64,000 bases of DNA from Myxococcales bacterium (GTDB lineage: Bacteria; Myxococcota_A; Bradymonadia; REDH01), in the NCBI GenBank assembly GCA_020633625.1, contig JACKDJ010000010.1, forward strand, positions 62,001 to 126,000. The letters are read 5' to 3'. The translations under genes were made by a program, and so were the position numbers. Positions 27,801 to 35,390 of this stretch are shown here, in pieces. How positions within the stretch are numbered: the stretch's first letter is position 1; each line of letters starts with the position of its first letter. The notes below the pieces were generated by a model. The model was not told the origin of the DNA. It worked only from the letters and a program-made list of their open reading frames with translations, and made no database searches.

Positions 27801-28832
27801 GCCTGTACGGCACGAGGCCGCCCCGCTGCAGGGCAGGCACGGTCCACCGCAGTCGACGTCGGACTCGTCGCCGTTTCGGCGGCCGTCGTCGCAGGCCGGC
27901 GGGGCGCAGGACCCCCCGGCGCAGCGACCGTCGATGCAGTCCGGGTCGGCGCGGCAGGCGCGGGCGGCGGCGCACGGCGCGCAGGGGCCTCCGCAATCGA
28001 CGTCGGTCTCGCGGCCGTTCTGTGTGCCGTCGCCGCACGACGGGGCCGCGCACAGCCCTTCGACACACTCGGTGCCGCGGCAGTCCGCCGCCGACTCGCA
28101 CGGGGAGCCGTCGGCGCACGGTCGGCAGGCGCCGCCGCAGTCGAGCGCGGTCTCGCCGCCGTTTGCGACCCCGTCGTCGCAGCTCGGCTCGGCGCACGCG
28201 CCGCCCACGCAGACACCTTCTGTGCAATCGCCCGCGTTCGTGCAGGTGGAGCCTGGCGCGCAGGGCGCGCACCCACCGCCGCAGTCGGTGTCCGTCTCGC
28301 GACCGTTCTCGACCCCGTCGTCGCAGCTCGGTGCGGCGCACACGTGTTGGGTGCAGACGCCGGAGCCGCAGTCGCGGGGGCCCCGGCACGGGACGCCGGG
28401 GGGGCAGGGGAGGCACGGCCCGCCGCAGTCGACGCCGGTCTCTTCTGCGTTCATCGTGCGGTCGATGCACGTCGGGGCGATGCAGCGCCCGGCGACGCAG
28501 AGGGTCGTGTCGCAGTCGCGCGCGTCTCTACAGCTCGACCCTGCGGGCGCCGGACCGCACCCGCCGGCGCCGTCGCGACTAGCGCCGTTTGGACACGGGC
28601 GATCGCGGGCAGTGGGCTCGACCGCGGCAGCGGCCGCTGCAGCCGTCGGCTCCGCCGGCGCGGAGTCGGACGCAGGGTTGCCGGCCGGTCCGCAGCTCCA
28701 CGCGAACGCCAGGGCCACGGCGATGGTGGCGGCCGCCGATGGTGCGAACCCTCCGGGTCGGGGCAGGCCCGCGCGGGCCTGCTCCGCGCGCCGCGGAGCG
28801 CGCGCCGGCCAGCGCGACCTGGAGCCTCGCAT
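24819..28832 (-). CDS. Surface protein of 21 Cys-rich repeats with a fibrinogen-like C-terminal domain
   Basis: 1337 residues from ATG 28832, 6 bp after the quinone oxidoreductase stop. A hydrophobic N-terminal segment (AAATIAVALAFAWSC) could be a lipoprotein signal, although AWSC is a poor lipobox. Residues ~122-1130 form 21 tandem repeats of ~48 residues with the pattern C-x-DGVxNGxETDxDCGGxCxxC, then GxxC and DCxSGVCxxGxC. Repeat 16 has one extra residue (DCGGPICEPC). The last ~200 residues begin SCAEVLAGGGRVSGLYELDV then YCEQGLATGGWTLI, which is how fibrinogen-related domains begin (SCxE ... GxYxI ... CxxxxxGGGWT). Such domains bind sugars or acetyl groups elsewhere (family knowledge). 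Likely an extracellular adhesin or matrix protein with dense disulfides. Confidence 0.88.
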   Translation of the reverse strand: MRGSRSRWPARAPRRAEQARAGLPRPGGFAPSAAATIAVALAFAWSCGPAGNPASDSAPAEPTAAAAAAAVEPTARDRPCPNGASRDGAGGCGPAPAGSSCRDARDCDTTLCVAGRCIAPTCIDRTMNAEETGVDCGGPCLPCPPGVPCRGPRDCGSGVCTQHVCAAPSCDDGVENGRETDTDCGGGCAPCAPGSTCTNAGDCTEGVCVGGACAEPSCDDGVANGGETALDCGGACRPCADGSPCESAADCRGTECVEGLCAAPSCGDGTQNGRETDVDCGGPCAPCAAARACRADPDCIDGRCAGGSCAPPACDDGRRNGDESDVDCGGPCLPCSGAASCRTGGDCESGACVRERCAAPACDDGVPNGRETDVDCGGPCGPCAVGAACATRQDCATEVCRDGMCRTAACDDGIRNGDETDADCGGSCGRCGVASLCETGDECETQVCSHGRCQPPSCHDDVANGDETGPDCGGRCPTCAAGVGCRAATDCSSAVCRRGACESASCEDGVRNGDESDVDCGGACDACSPGRACRAAADCRDGVCELARCLEGTCEDGVRNGAETGTDCGGSCAACATGGGCDGARDCASRVCDGGECRAPRCDDGTWNGDETDVDCGGPCAPCTARATCTGDTECTSRRCVEGRCATAACDDAVHNGDESDMDCGGACSPCASGHGCRSASDCADGVCAGGECAAPSCMDRVRNADETDVDCGGRCPACAAPGARCAVAADCISSVCSRGSCAAPTCDDNVRNGDETDVDCGGSCGRCDVDATCLLGGDCVSGVCTDRVCRAPTCADGVRNQRETDTDCGGPCAGCEPGRGCERAVDCRQGVCDDGECAPATCRDRVRNGSETDTDCGGPICEPCAPSAECVADTDCRSRRCVDGRCSVPSCTDGVRNGDEADIDCGGECPRCAVDAVCRAAADCVTGVCDGGGCRAATCADRVANGDETGTDCGGSCAPCPAGIRCANSEDCDSGVCSEGECARPSCDDRHRNGLEVDVDCGGPCGPCAIDAACRVGGDCDSGRCVAGRCGAPSCLDGVANGDEVDTDCGGVCGPCRDGARCTSATDCVSARCAGGTCATPRCDDGVRNAEEADADCGGTCAPCSTGATCRRSADCASWLCADGQCALPTSCAEVLAGGGRVSGLYELDVDGVATDAYCEQGLATGGWTLISVVRADDPAAPIVDPGWCASPSPSGGCRGHMPRAAASGERQLMLLDVASREFVVLSGLTPGAGGPLEHLSATTAIPLDASCAAGCDVVATGASIESTSGYPLQSGALRLWWRFGGVWIGTGPEPGQPCGAVAAVGYSIAHGLWERADRSGCGRLRATGPIALFWR
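25445..28469 (-). repeat. Coding tandem repeat, 21 copies of a ~144-bp Cys-rich unit
   Basis: DNA encoding the DCGG repeats of the surface protein. Individual units differ in 25-50 percent of residues, while the Cys positions and the motif NGxETDxDCGG are nearly invariant. The regular spacing could be mistaken for an array, but units are too long and diverged for CRISPR. Confidence 0.9.
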
Positions 28833-28838
28833 TGTGGA

Positions 28839-29816
28839 TCAGCCGGGGATCGTCAGCACGACCTTGCCGACGGTCGCGTTCGTCGCGAGTCGCGCGTGCG
28901 CGGCGTTCGCGTCTTCGATCGATACCACGCTGTCGATGACCGGGCGCACGGCCCCGCTCGAGATCAGGGGCCACACCTCGCGGAGGATCGCGCCCGTGAG
29001 GGCCACCTTGTCGGCGCGACTGCGGCTGCGAAGGACAGAGCCGATGATGCGCAGACGGCGGGTCAGGACCAGGCCAAGCGGGATTGGGGCAGCGGCTCCG
29101 CCGAGGAGCCCGATGTTGATGAGGCGGCCCCCCACGGCGAGGGCGCGCAGGTTCGTCTCGAGGAGCGACGCGCCGACCGGGTCCAGGATAACGTCGACGC
29201 CGTGTCCGTCGGTCGCCCCGACGATGGCGGCGAGCAGTCCTTCATCGCGGCGGTCGAGCGCGACGTCGGCGCCGAGGGCGCGCACGGCGTCGAGCTTGTC
29301 GGCGCTGGCGGTCGCGATGCAGCGGTGCCCGAGGGCGCAACAGAGCTGTACGGCGCAGGTGCCGACGCCCGACGCCGCGGCGTGGACGAGGACCGTCTCG
29401 CCCGGACGCAGCGCCGGCTCGACGACGATGTTGAGGTATGCCGTGTAGACGACCTCGGGGAGGGCCGCGGCCTCGACGAGGCCTAGCCCCTCGGGGATGG
29501 GCAGCAGCATCGAGGCGTCGATCGCGACGTATTCTGCGTAGCCTCCGCCCTCCAGGAGTGCGCACGCGAGATCTCCGACGCGCCAACCCGTGACGTCGTC
29601 GCCGCACGCGACCACGGTGCCCGCGACTTCGAGGCCGAGGATCTCGCTCGCGCCCGGGGGGACCGGGTAGAGACCGCGCCGCTGCAGCAGATCGGCGCGG
29701 TTGATGGCGGTCGCAGCCACGCGGAGGAGCACCTGGCCGGGGCCTGGCGTCGGCGTCTCCGCCTCGGACCAACGCAGCGTCCGGGCGTCGTCCTGGTCGA
29801 TTGTCGTCGCTCTCAC
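28839..29816 (-). CDS. NAD(P)H:quinone oxidoreductase, zinc-independent MDR family (Qor/PIG3 type)
   Basis: 325 residues from GTG 29816, the normal length for Qor/PIG3 proteins. Landmarks: PGPGQVLLRVAATAINRADL at the GroES-like N-terminus, the RGLYPVPPGASEILGLEVAG stretch typical of the PIG3 branch, the Rossmann glycine motif HAAASGVGTCAVQLC, and DVILDPVGASLLETNLRAL. No catalytic Zn Cys/His set is visible. The family performs one-electron or hydride reduction of quinones with NADPH. The start diverges from murB with ~140 bp between. The next gene downstream starts 6 bp after its stop, an odd pairing with a surface protein. An upstream extension is open but Arg-rich and unlikely to be translated. 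Confidence 0.92.
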   Translation of the reverse strand: MRATTIDQDDARTLRWSEAETPTPGPGQVLLRVAATAINRADLLQRRGLYPVPPGASEILGLEVAGTVVACGDDVTGWRVGDLACALLEGGGYAEYVAIDASMLLPIPEGLGLVEAAALPEVVYTAYLNIVVEPALRPGETVLVHAAASGVGTCAVQLCCALGHRCIATASADKLDAVRALGADVALDRRDEGLLAAIVGATDGHGVDVILDPVGASLLETNLRALAVGGRLINIGLLGGAAAPIPLGLVLTRRLRIIGSVLRSRSRADKVALTGAILREVWPLISSGAVRPVIDSVVSIEDANAAHARLATNATVGKVVLTIPG

Positions 29817-29956
29817 GCTGGCTCCGCGCCTCGGGAGCACCGAGCGTAGCGCGGCGACTCGACCACGCCAACCTGCGCGTGCGCGACACCGGCGGCACGG
29901 CCCCGGGACCGCGCGCGCCTCTCGACGCGCGCCGCCAGGGCTGGCAAGACTGGCGC

Positions 29957-31069
29957 GTGCCTCTGCCCCTCGCTCCGTTCCCGCAGATGCTCCCCTCCGC
30001 ACCGTTCGACCACCGCACCGACGTCGCCCTTGCACCGCTGACCACGCTCGACGTGGGCGGCGCCGCGTCGATGCTCGCCGAGCCTTTCGACGAAGACGAG
30101 CTCGCCCACGTCGTGCGCTGGGCCGATGACAGCGGTGTCCCGCGGGTCGTGATCGGCGGCGGGTCGAACGTCGTCGTCTCGGACGACGGCTTCGACGGGC
30201 TGGTGATTCGGCCGACCGACTATCGCTTCGAGGTCGAGCGCGCCGGGGCCGACGTGCTGGTGACCGCGGGCGCGGGTGTCGAGTGGGACGAGCTGGTCGC
30301 GTTCACCGTCGCGGAGGGGTTCGGCGGGGTGGAGTGTCTCAGCGGCATCCCCGGTTGCGTCGGAGCCGCGCCGATTCAGAACATCGGCGCCTACGGTCGC
30401 GAGGTCGGAGAGGTCGTCGACGCCGTCCGCGTCGTGCTGCCCCGCGGCGGGCGGCAGCAGGTCCGTGGAGACGAGTGCGGGTTCAGCTACCGCCAGTCGC
30501 GCTTCAAGCAGGACTGGGCAGATGGACGCGTGGTGTCGAGCGTAACGCTCCGCCTGCGCCCGGGAGCGCCCGCGACCATCCGATACCCGGAGCTGGCGGC
30601 TGCGCTCGGGGTTCGCGAGGGCGGTCCAGCGCCGACGCTGGCTGCGACGCGCGACGCGGTCATCGCCATCCGGGCGCGAAAGTCGATGGTCCTCGCGCCA
30701 GAGGATCCGAACCGGCGCTCGTGTGGCTCGTTCTTCGTTAACCCGGTCGTCGCGCCGGAGCTGGCGGGCGACCTCGTAGGCCGCTTCGGGACCGACATCC
30801 CGCGCTGGGACGCGGCGGGAGGCGTCAAGCTCTCGGCAGCGTGGCTGATCGAGCGCGCGGGGTTCGAACGCGGCTTCGCGTTTGGACGCGTCGGGCTCTC
30901 GTCCCGCCACACGCTCGCGCTGATCAATCGCGGCGGGGCGCGCGCCGCAGATGTGCTGGGCCTCGCGCGCATCGTTCGTTCGCGCGTGTTCGCGGAGCTG
31001 GGGGTCACGCTTCGGCCAGAGCCTGTCTTCATCGGCTTCGGCCGAACCGGCGAGGAGCTCTTCCAATGA
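29957..31069 (+). CDS. murB: UDP-N-acetylenolpyruvoylglucosamine reductase (type I MurB)
   Basis: About 370 residues from GTG 29957; ATG 29987 (360 residues) is an equally plausible start, and neither has a clear ribosome-binding site. FAD-binding motifs are intact: VVIGGGSNVVVSDDGFDG and CLSGIPGCVGAAPIQNIGAYG. The catalytic Ser sits in RRSCGSFFVNPVV and the C-terminal Glu in LRPEPVFIGFG, both hallmarks of the E. coli-like type I enzyme, which is longer than type II and has the Tyr loop. It catalyses the NADPH-dependent second committed step of peptidoglycan precursor synthesis. Its stop overlaps the endonuclease III start (ATGA). Confidence 0.95.
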   Translation: MPLPLAPFPQMLPSAPFDHRTDVALAPLTTLDVGGAASMLAEPFDEDELAHVVRWADDSGVPRVVIGGGSNVVVSDDGFDGLVIRPTDYRFEVERAGADVLVTAGAGVEWDELVAFTVAEGFGGVECLSGIPGCVGAAPIQNIGAYGREVGEVVDAVRVVLPRGGRQQVRGDECGFSYRQSRFKQDWADGRVVSSVTLRLRPGAPATIRYPELAAALGVREGGPAPTLAATRDAVIAIRARKSMVLAPEDPNRRSCGSFFVNPVVAPELAGDLVGRFGTDIPRWDAAGGVKLSAAWLIERAGFERGFAFGRVGLSSRHTLALINRGGARAADVLGLARIVRSRVFAELGVTLRPEPVFIGFGRTGEELFQ

Positions 31070-31698
31070 CAGCGAGCGACAAGTCCGCGCGTATCATGGC
31101 GCAGCTCGACGAGCTCTACCCGGCGCCTCCGATCCCGCTCGATCACACGGATCCGTTCACGCTTCTCGTCGCCGTCGCGCTGTCTGCGCAGACGACGGAT
31201 CGGAAGGTGAACCAGGTCACTCCGGCGCTGTTCGCCGAGGCTCCGACGCCGGCTGCCATGGCGCTGCTTCCAGAGGAGAGGATTCGAGAGCTGATCCGGG
31301 AGGTCGGCCTCGCGCCGCAGAAGGCTCGCCACCTGAGCGCGATGGCGAAGCTGCTGGTGGAGCGGCATGGCGGCGAGGTCCCGGCGTCGTTCGACGCGCT
31401 CGAAGCGTTGCCCGGCGTCGGTCACAAGACCGCGAGCGTCGTGATGGCTCAGGCGTTCGGGGTCCCCGCGTTCCCTGTCGACACACACATTCATCGGCTC
31501 GCGGCGCGCTGGGGGCTCTCTGACGGCACCAACGTCGTGCGCACCGAGCGAGACCTCAAGCGGGCGTTTCCCGAGTCGGCGTGGAACCGGCTTCACCTGC
31601 AGATCATCTACTTCGGACGGGAGCACTGTCCGGCGCGCGGCCACAATCCGGCAGCCTGCCCGATCTGCGTGTGGGCGAGCGAGCCCGCCGACGATTGA
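31066..31698 (+). CDS. nth: Endonuclease III (DNA glycosylase/AP lyase)
   Basis: 210 residues, starting at the ATGA overlap with murB. The helix-hairpin-helix motif LPGVGHKTASVVM contains the catalytic Lys, and the catalytic Asp is in FPVDTHIHRLAARW. N-terminal LLVAVALSAQTTDRKVNQVTP is also typical. At the C-terminus, where Nth enzymes bind a [4Fe-4S] cluster with four Cys (C-x6-C-x2-C-x5-C), only three Cys are visible (EHCPARGHNPAACPICVW), with altered spacing and no fourth Cys before the end. Base-excision repair of oxidised pyrimidines is the family role. Variants with this tail exist in other bacteria as far as I recall, so the enzyme is probably functional. Confidence 0.93.
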   Translation: MTASDKSARIMAQLDELYPAPPIPLDHTDPFTLLVAVALSAQTTDRKVNQVTPALFAEAPTPAAMALLPEERIRELIREVGLAPQKARHLSAMAKLLVERHGGEVPASFDALEALPGVGHKTASVVMAQAFGVPAFPVDTHIHRLAARWGLSDGTNVVRTERDLKRAFPESAWNRLHLQIIYFGREHCPARGHNPAACPICVWASEPADD

Positions 31699-31729
31699 CA
31701 ACCCTCGTTGCCATCACGAACGAGAAACC

Positions 31730-32932
31730 ATGAGCCACTCAGACGCGCGGCGCGCGCGACACAACGCTGCTGCGACATCGTACGTGGAGCGGCTCGCGCA
31801 GGTGACGTTGGCGTTGCTCAGTGTGGGCGTTGCTTGGCTCGCCCTGCGCTGGGTCGGGCCCGTGCTGAACCCGGTGCTGGTGAGCCTCGTCATCGCGTAC
31901 TTCCTCGACCCGGTCGTCGACCGGTTCGAGGAGCGCGGGGTGAGCCGAACGCTCGCGATCGCGCTGCTCGCGGCCGTCGCGCTGGCCGGACTCGCGGTCG
32001 TTGCGGCCGTCGTGGTGCCGGTCGTCCTCGACCAGATCTCGCTCGCGCTCCGTGAGCTGCCGGCGTGGAGCCAGGGGAAATACCTCTGGGTCGTCGACGA
32101 GGCGCAGCGCCGCTTCGGTGTCGACGTGGCGGAGCAGCTTCGAGGTGTCGCGAGCCTGGACGGGCTGGCCGAGCGGGCGCAAGGGACCCTGTCGACGCTC
32201 GTCACGTCGTTTGTCGACTCTGTCGCGTCGCTGCTCAACTTGGTGTTGATTCCCGTATTCTCGTTCTACTTCTTGCGCGACTTCGACACGCTCAAGCGCC
32301 GGCCGCTCGCGCTGGTGCCGCCACGCTACCGTGACGCGCTCGTCGCAGACGCAACGCAGATGGACGCCGTGGTCGGCGACTGGCTGCGAGGGCAGGTCAA
32401 CGTCGCGCTCGTGCTCGCGGCCCTGTATGCCGCAGGGCTCGGCGCGATCGGCCTTCGCCTGGGTCTGTTCATCGGCATCATCGCCGGGCTCCTGAACATC
32501 GTCCCGTACCTCGGCGCGGCGATCGGCGTCGGCCTCTCCGTGATGATGGCGTTGATGTATGGCTCGGTCACTCAGCTCGTCGGCGTCGCGGTCGTCTTCG
32601 TCGTCGTGCAGTCCCTCGAGGGCTACTTCATTACCCCGCGACTCGTCGGCGAGAAGGTCGGGATGAGCCCGCTCACCGTCATGTTGGTGCTGCTGCTTGG
32701 CGGGTCGTTGTTTGGGTTCTTCGGGATGCTGCTCGCGATCCCCGCCGCGGCGGCTGGGTGGGTGCTCGCGAGGCAGTGGCTCGACCGGTACGAGCGTTCG
32801 GAGTTCTTCGTGGGAGTCGACCGCTGCGAGGGTGCGGCAGTCGCCGCGTCGACCGCCGACATCCACGCGGCCGGCGCCGCTGCCGAACTTGGGGCAGAGA
32901 GCGACGACGCCGCTGCCACGGAGGCGCAGTGA
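31730..32932 (+). CDS. AI-2E (PerM/YdiK) family membrane transporter
   Basis: 400 residues from ATG 31730. Hydrophobic segments: LALLSVGVAWLALRWVGPVL, LVSLVIAYFLDPVVDRFEERG, LAIALLAAVALAGLAVVAAVVV, then a soluble amphipathic stretch, LLNLVLIPVFSFYFLRDF, and a C-terminal set including GIIAGLLNIVPYLGAAIG, VFVVVQSLEGYFITPRLVG and FGFFGMLLAIPAAAAGWVL. The NIVPYLGAAIG and QxLEGYxITPRxxG motifs are diagnostic of the family. The name comes from TqsA, an autoinducer-2 exporter; other members are Na+/H+ antiporters, so the substrate is open. The Ala-rich cytoplasmic tail overlaps the start of the M20 peptidase gene (GTGA). Confidence 0.93.
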   Translation: MSHSDARRARHNAAATSYVERLAQVTLALLSVGVAWLALRWVGPVLNPVLVSLVIAYFLDPVVDRFEERGVSRTLAIALLAAVALAGLAVVAAVVVPVVLDQISLALRELPAWSQGKYLWVVDEAQRRFGVDVAEQLRGVASLDGLAERAQGTLSTLVTSFVDSVASLLNLVLIPVFSFYFLRDFDTLKRRPLALVPPRYRDALVADATQMDAVVGDWLRGQVNVALVLAALYAAGLGAIGLRLGLFIGIIAGLLNIVPYLGAAIGVGLSVMMALMYGSVTQLVGVAVVFVVVQSLEGYFITPRLVGEKVGMSPLTVMLVLLLGGSLFGFFGMLLAIPAAAAGWVLARQWLDRYERSEFFVGVDRCEGAAVAASTADIHAAGAAAELGAESDDAAATEAQ

Positions 32933-34116
32933 CGGAGTCGCTCACGCACCGCATCGACGCGGCCATCGACGAGCTCGCGCCGTCGCTCCTCGCCCTACGG
33001 CGCCACCTTCACGCAAACCCAGAGGTGGGTTGGGCCGAGGTCGAGACGCAGGCACACCTGGCCGCGTGGCTCTCGCAGCACGGCGTGGCGACTCGGGCCT
33101 GCGCGGGCACGGGGCTCATCGCTGATGTGGGAGCCGGCGCGTCACGCACCCTCTACAGGGGCGACATCGATGCCCTTCCGATCGCAGAGCGTAAACCCGC
33201 CGGCTGTGAGTACGTGTCGACGCGCCGTGGAGCCAGCCACGCCTGCGGGCACGACGTGCACTCCACGATCGCGTGCGCCGTCGCTGCCGTCGCGAAGGGG
33301 CTGGGCGCGGCCCTCCCTCACCCGGTGAGGGTCGTCCTGCAGCCGGCCGAGGAGGTGGTTCCATCTGGGGCGGAGCGGATGGTGGCGGAAGGGGCGCTCG
33401 ATGCTGTGGAGCGGGCGTTCGCGCTGCACGTCGACCCGGCACGCGACGTCGGACGCGTCGGGGTTCGAGTCGGGCCGCTCACGTCGGCTGTCGACTCCTT
33501 CGTGATCGACGTGACGGGAGTCGCGGGACACTCGGCGCGTCCCCACCTGGCGCGCGACGCCATCCTGGCGGCAGCCGACATCGTGCGCGCGGTGTACGCA
33601 CTCACGTCGCAGCGTGTCCCGTCGCACTCGCCGTCCGTGGTAAACGTCGGGCTCATCTCGGCGGGTGAGGCGAGGAACGTGATCGCCGGTCGGGCACGAC
33701 TCGAGGGCGTCGCGCGTTCGCTGGAACCGGAGACGCGCGCGCTGCTTCAGGCCGAGCTGCCGATCGTCGTTGCGGCAGCGGCGGCGGTCTATGGCTGCCA
33801 GGCGACGACGAGTTTCGCGTTCGGTGCCCCGCCAGTGATCAACGACGGAGACTTGCACTCACACGTCGTTCAGTCCGCGCGAGACGTCATCGGCGTCGAT
33901 GCCGTCGAGTGGATCGACCACCCGAGCGCAGGAGCAGAGGACTTCGGCGTGTTTGGCCAACACGTGCCCCAATACATGTTCCGACTCGGCGTCCGAACCC
34001 CCGGCGGCCCCACGACACATCTCCACACGCCCGAGTTCGACGTCGACGAAGCCAGCCTGGTAATCGGCGCCAAGATCGCGTGCCGTGCGACACTCACAGC
34101 ACCCCGCCAAACCTGA
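32929..34116 (+). CDS. M20 family metallo-amidohydrolase (hippurate hydrolase/IAA-amino acid hydrolase type)
   Basis: 395 residues from GTG 32929, in GTGA overlap with the permease gene. It opens with the M20D entry LLALRRHLHANPEVGW. Metal ligands visible: YRGDIDALPI, CGHDVHSTIACAVAAV, LQPAEEVVPSGA with adjacent Glu residues, LHVDPARDVG, and the C-terminal HPSAGAEDFGVFGQHVPQYM. The dimerisation/lid domain begins at SFVIDVTGVAGHSARPHLARDAI. The family hydrolyses N-acyl or N-aroyl amino acids and related amides. The overlap with the AI-2E-type permease suggests they work together, perhaps on a peptide or amino-acid conjugate, but that is inference. Confidence 0.93.
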   Translation: MTESLTHRIDAAIDELAPSLLALRRHLHANPEVGWAEVETQAHLAAWLSQHGVATRACAGTGLIADVGAGASRTLYRGDIDALPIAERKPAGCEYVSTRRGASHACGHDVHSTIACAVAAVAKGLGAALPHPVRVVLQPAEEVVPSGAERMVAEGALDAVERAFALHVDPARDVGRVGVRVGPLTSAVDSFVIDVTGVAGHSARPHLARDAILAAADIVRAVYALTSQRVPSHSPSVVNVGLISAGEARNVIAGRARLEGVARSLEPETRALLQAELPIVVAAAAAVYGCQATTSFAFGAPPVINDGDLHSHVVQSARDVIGVDAVEWIDHPSAGAEDFGVFGQHVPQYMFRLGVRTPGGPTTHLHTPEFDVDEASLVIGAKIACRATLTAPRQT

Positions 34117-34119
34117 TCG

Positions 34120-34141
34120 CGGGCGGGCCCGGCTGCGCCCG
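34120..34141. terminator. Hairpin between convergent genes
   Basis: CGGGCG (34120-34125) pairs with CGCCCG (34136-34141) across a 10-nt GC-rich loop, immediately between the stop of the M20 gene and that of the HD-GYP gene. No T-run on either side; the call rests on position. Confidence 0.35.
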
Positions 34142-35242
34142 TCAGTCGTCGACGGAAGGCGCGGCCGCGCGTGGCTCGTCGCGATACTTCGCGCGGATTC
34201 GGTCGATCTCTGGCCTCGCCGCCACCAGCGCAAGGACGACGTCGGGATCGTACGCTGCGCCAGCGAGCCCCTGGATCTCTGCCAGCGCGTCCTCCGTCGA
34301 CCTCGCCGGGCGATCGGGCCGTGCGGTCGTCAGTCCGTCGTAGGCGTCGGCCACCGCGACGATCCGGGCCTCGATCGGAATGCGCTTGCCGGCGAGCCCG
34401 TCCGGGTAGCCGGTCCCATCCCACCGCTCGTGGTGTGAGCGCGCGATCGAGCTCGCGAGCTTCAGGTGCGCGGACTCGAGCCCGGCGAACGCGCGCGCGC
34501 CGATCCGGGTGTGTTCCCGCATCGCCGCTGCCTGCTCCGGCGTCAGTGGTCCGGCCTCGGCATGCGCGGCGCTCGGGACGGCGTGCATGCCGACGTCGTG
34601 GAGGGCAGCGGCGTACCGGAGCTGCTCGAGGTCGTCGCCGGTGATGCCGAGGCCGTGCCCGAGCACGGTGGCGTATCGGCTGACCCGGTAGGGGTGGCCG
34701 CTGTGCACGACGTCTCGGGAGTCGCAGATCGCGGCGAGCGCGAAGAGCGTCTCCTCGAACGCCTGCTGACGCTCCCGCTGCTGCGCCCGCATGGTGTCGA
34801 TCGTGCCCATGAGGCCGGACGTCCGTCGATGGACGAGCTCAGTGGTCTCGTCGACGAGTCTCTGGTTCTGTAGCTCGAGCTCGCGTCGACGGAGCGCGCT
34901 GTTGACGTTGATCAGCAGCGCGTTCGGATCGACTGGCTTCACCAGATACCCGTAGGCCCCGAGACGGAGCGCCTCGTCGGCGACGCGCGGCTCGTCGACC
35001 CCAGTGACGACGACGACGGCCGTCTGAGGGGCGGCTGCGCTGAGGTGCTCGACGAGCTTCAGCCCGGACGCGTCGGGCATGAGGAGATCGCAGAGGACCA
35101 GATCGAACGGACGAGACTCCCACGCGGTGATCGCGTCGCGGACGGAGCCAGCGGTGCTGCAGTCGTGTCCGTTGCGCGACAGGTGTCTGCGTGCGAGCTC
35201 GAGCAGGTCGGGCTTGTCGTCGACGAGGAGGATCGTTGCCAC
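34142..35242 (-). CDS. Response regulator with HD-GYP domain (cyclic-di-GMP phosphodiesterase)
   Basis: 366 residues from ATG 35242. The N-terminal receiver is complete: acidic pair VDDKPD, phospho-acceptor Asp in LVLCDLLMPDASG, Thr in VVVTGVDE, and Lys in GYLVKPVD. A short coiled linker follows, then an HD-GYP domain: AAALHDVGMHAVPS, REHTRIGA, SHHERWDGTGYPDGL, VADAYDGLTT. The GYP signature is intact. The HDxGK motif reads HDVGM, losing the Lys. HD-GYP proteins hydrolyse cyclic-di-GMP (family knowledge). It is divergent from the REC-HK gene across a 197-bp region with several dyads, and a PilZ-containing methyltransferase lies 2.6 kb away in the same locus. A cyclic-di-GMP role in the module is therefore plausible. 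Confidence 0.9.
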   Translation of the reverse strand: MATILLVDDKPDLLELARRHLSRNGHDCSTAGSVRDAITAWESRPFDLVLCDLLMPDASGLKLVEHLSAAAPQTAVVVVTGVDEPRVADEALRLGAYGYLVKPVDPNALLINVNSALRRRELELQNQRLVDETTELVHRRTSGLMGTIDTMRAQQRERQQAFEETLFALAAICDSRDVVHSGHPYRVSRYATVLGHGLGITGDDLEQLRYAAALHDVGMHAVPSAAHAEAGPLTPEQAAAMREHTRIGARAFAGLESAHLKLASSIARSHHERWDGTGYPDGLAGKRIPIEARIVAVADAYDGLTTARPDRPARSTEDALAEIQGLAGAAYDPDVVLALVAARPEIDRIRAKYRDEPRAAAPSVDD

Positions 35243-35288
35243 GTGCGCTCGCGGGAGGTTCGGCTGGAATGGGTCGGAGCGTCGCGCC

Positions 35289-35311
35289 CTATCGCACGGA
35301 AGCTATCGCAC
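35289..35311. promoter_or_regulatory. Direct repeat CTATCGCAC in the divergent signalling promoter region
   Basis: Two identical 9-mers (35289-35297 and 35303-35311), start-to-start 14 bp, in the region between the divergent HD-GYP and REC-HK genes. Neither flanking response regulator has a DNA-binding domain, so the binder, if any, is elsewhere. Chance occurrence is not excluded. Confidence 0.35.
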
Positions 35312-35320
35312 TGCGGCTTC

Positions 35321-35338
35321 CGGCGCGAGTTCGCGCCG
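35321..35338. promoter_or_regulatory. Perfect inverted repeat in the divergent promoter region
   Basis: CGGCGCGA-GT-TCGCGCCG: 8-bp arms with a 2-nt centre, about 25 bp upstream of a TTGACA box. The form suits a dimeric repressor or activator site. GC-rich dyads of this length arise by chance more often in this genome than in average DNA. Confidence 0.4.
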
Positions 35339-35362
35339 CGGGAGCTCGGCGACCGGACGAAG

Positions 35363-35390
35363 TTGACAACCGTAATCCGGCCGTCATTCT
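35363..35390 (+). promoter_or_regulatory. Candidate sigma-70-type promoter for the signalling operon
   Basis: A consensus -35 TTGACA (35363-35368) is followed by a 16-nt spacer and a weak -10 CATTCT (35385-35390). The implied start near 35397 lies ~43 bp before the ATG of the REC-HK gene. Only the -35 box is strong. Confidence 0.45.

Noticed and set aside
25445..28469. Regularly spaced similar blocks that could suggest a CRISPR or satellite array.
   Set aside because: Units are ~144 bp, diverged, contiguous and in frame, with no spacers; they encode protein repeats.
25347..29486. Long plus-strand frames (up to 860 codons) opposite the 21-repeat Cys-rich gene, with periodic Pro/Ser motifs.
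   Set aside because: The periodicity is inherited from the 144-bp coding repeat on the other strand; the minus frame has conserved Cys and a fibrinogen-like end.
31730..32932. Calling the AI-2E family permease an autoinducer-2 exporter that belongs to the quorum-sensing locus.
   Set aside because: Family members have diverse substrates and the gene is coupled to an M20 peptidase, not to the signalling genes.
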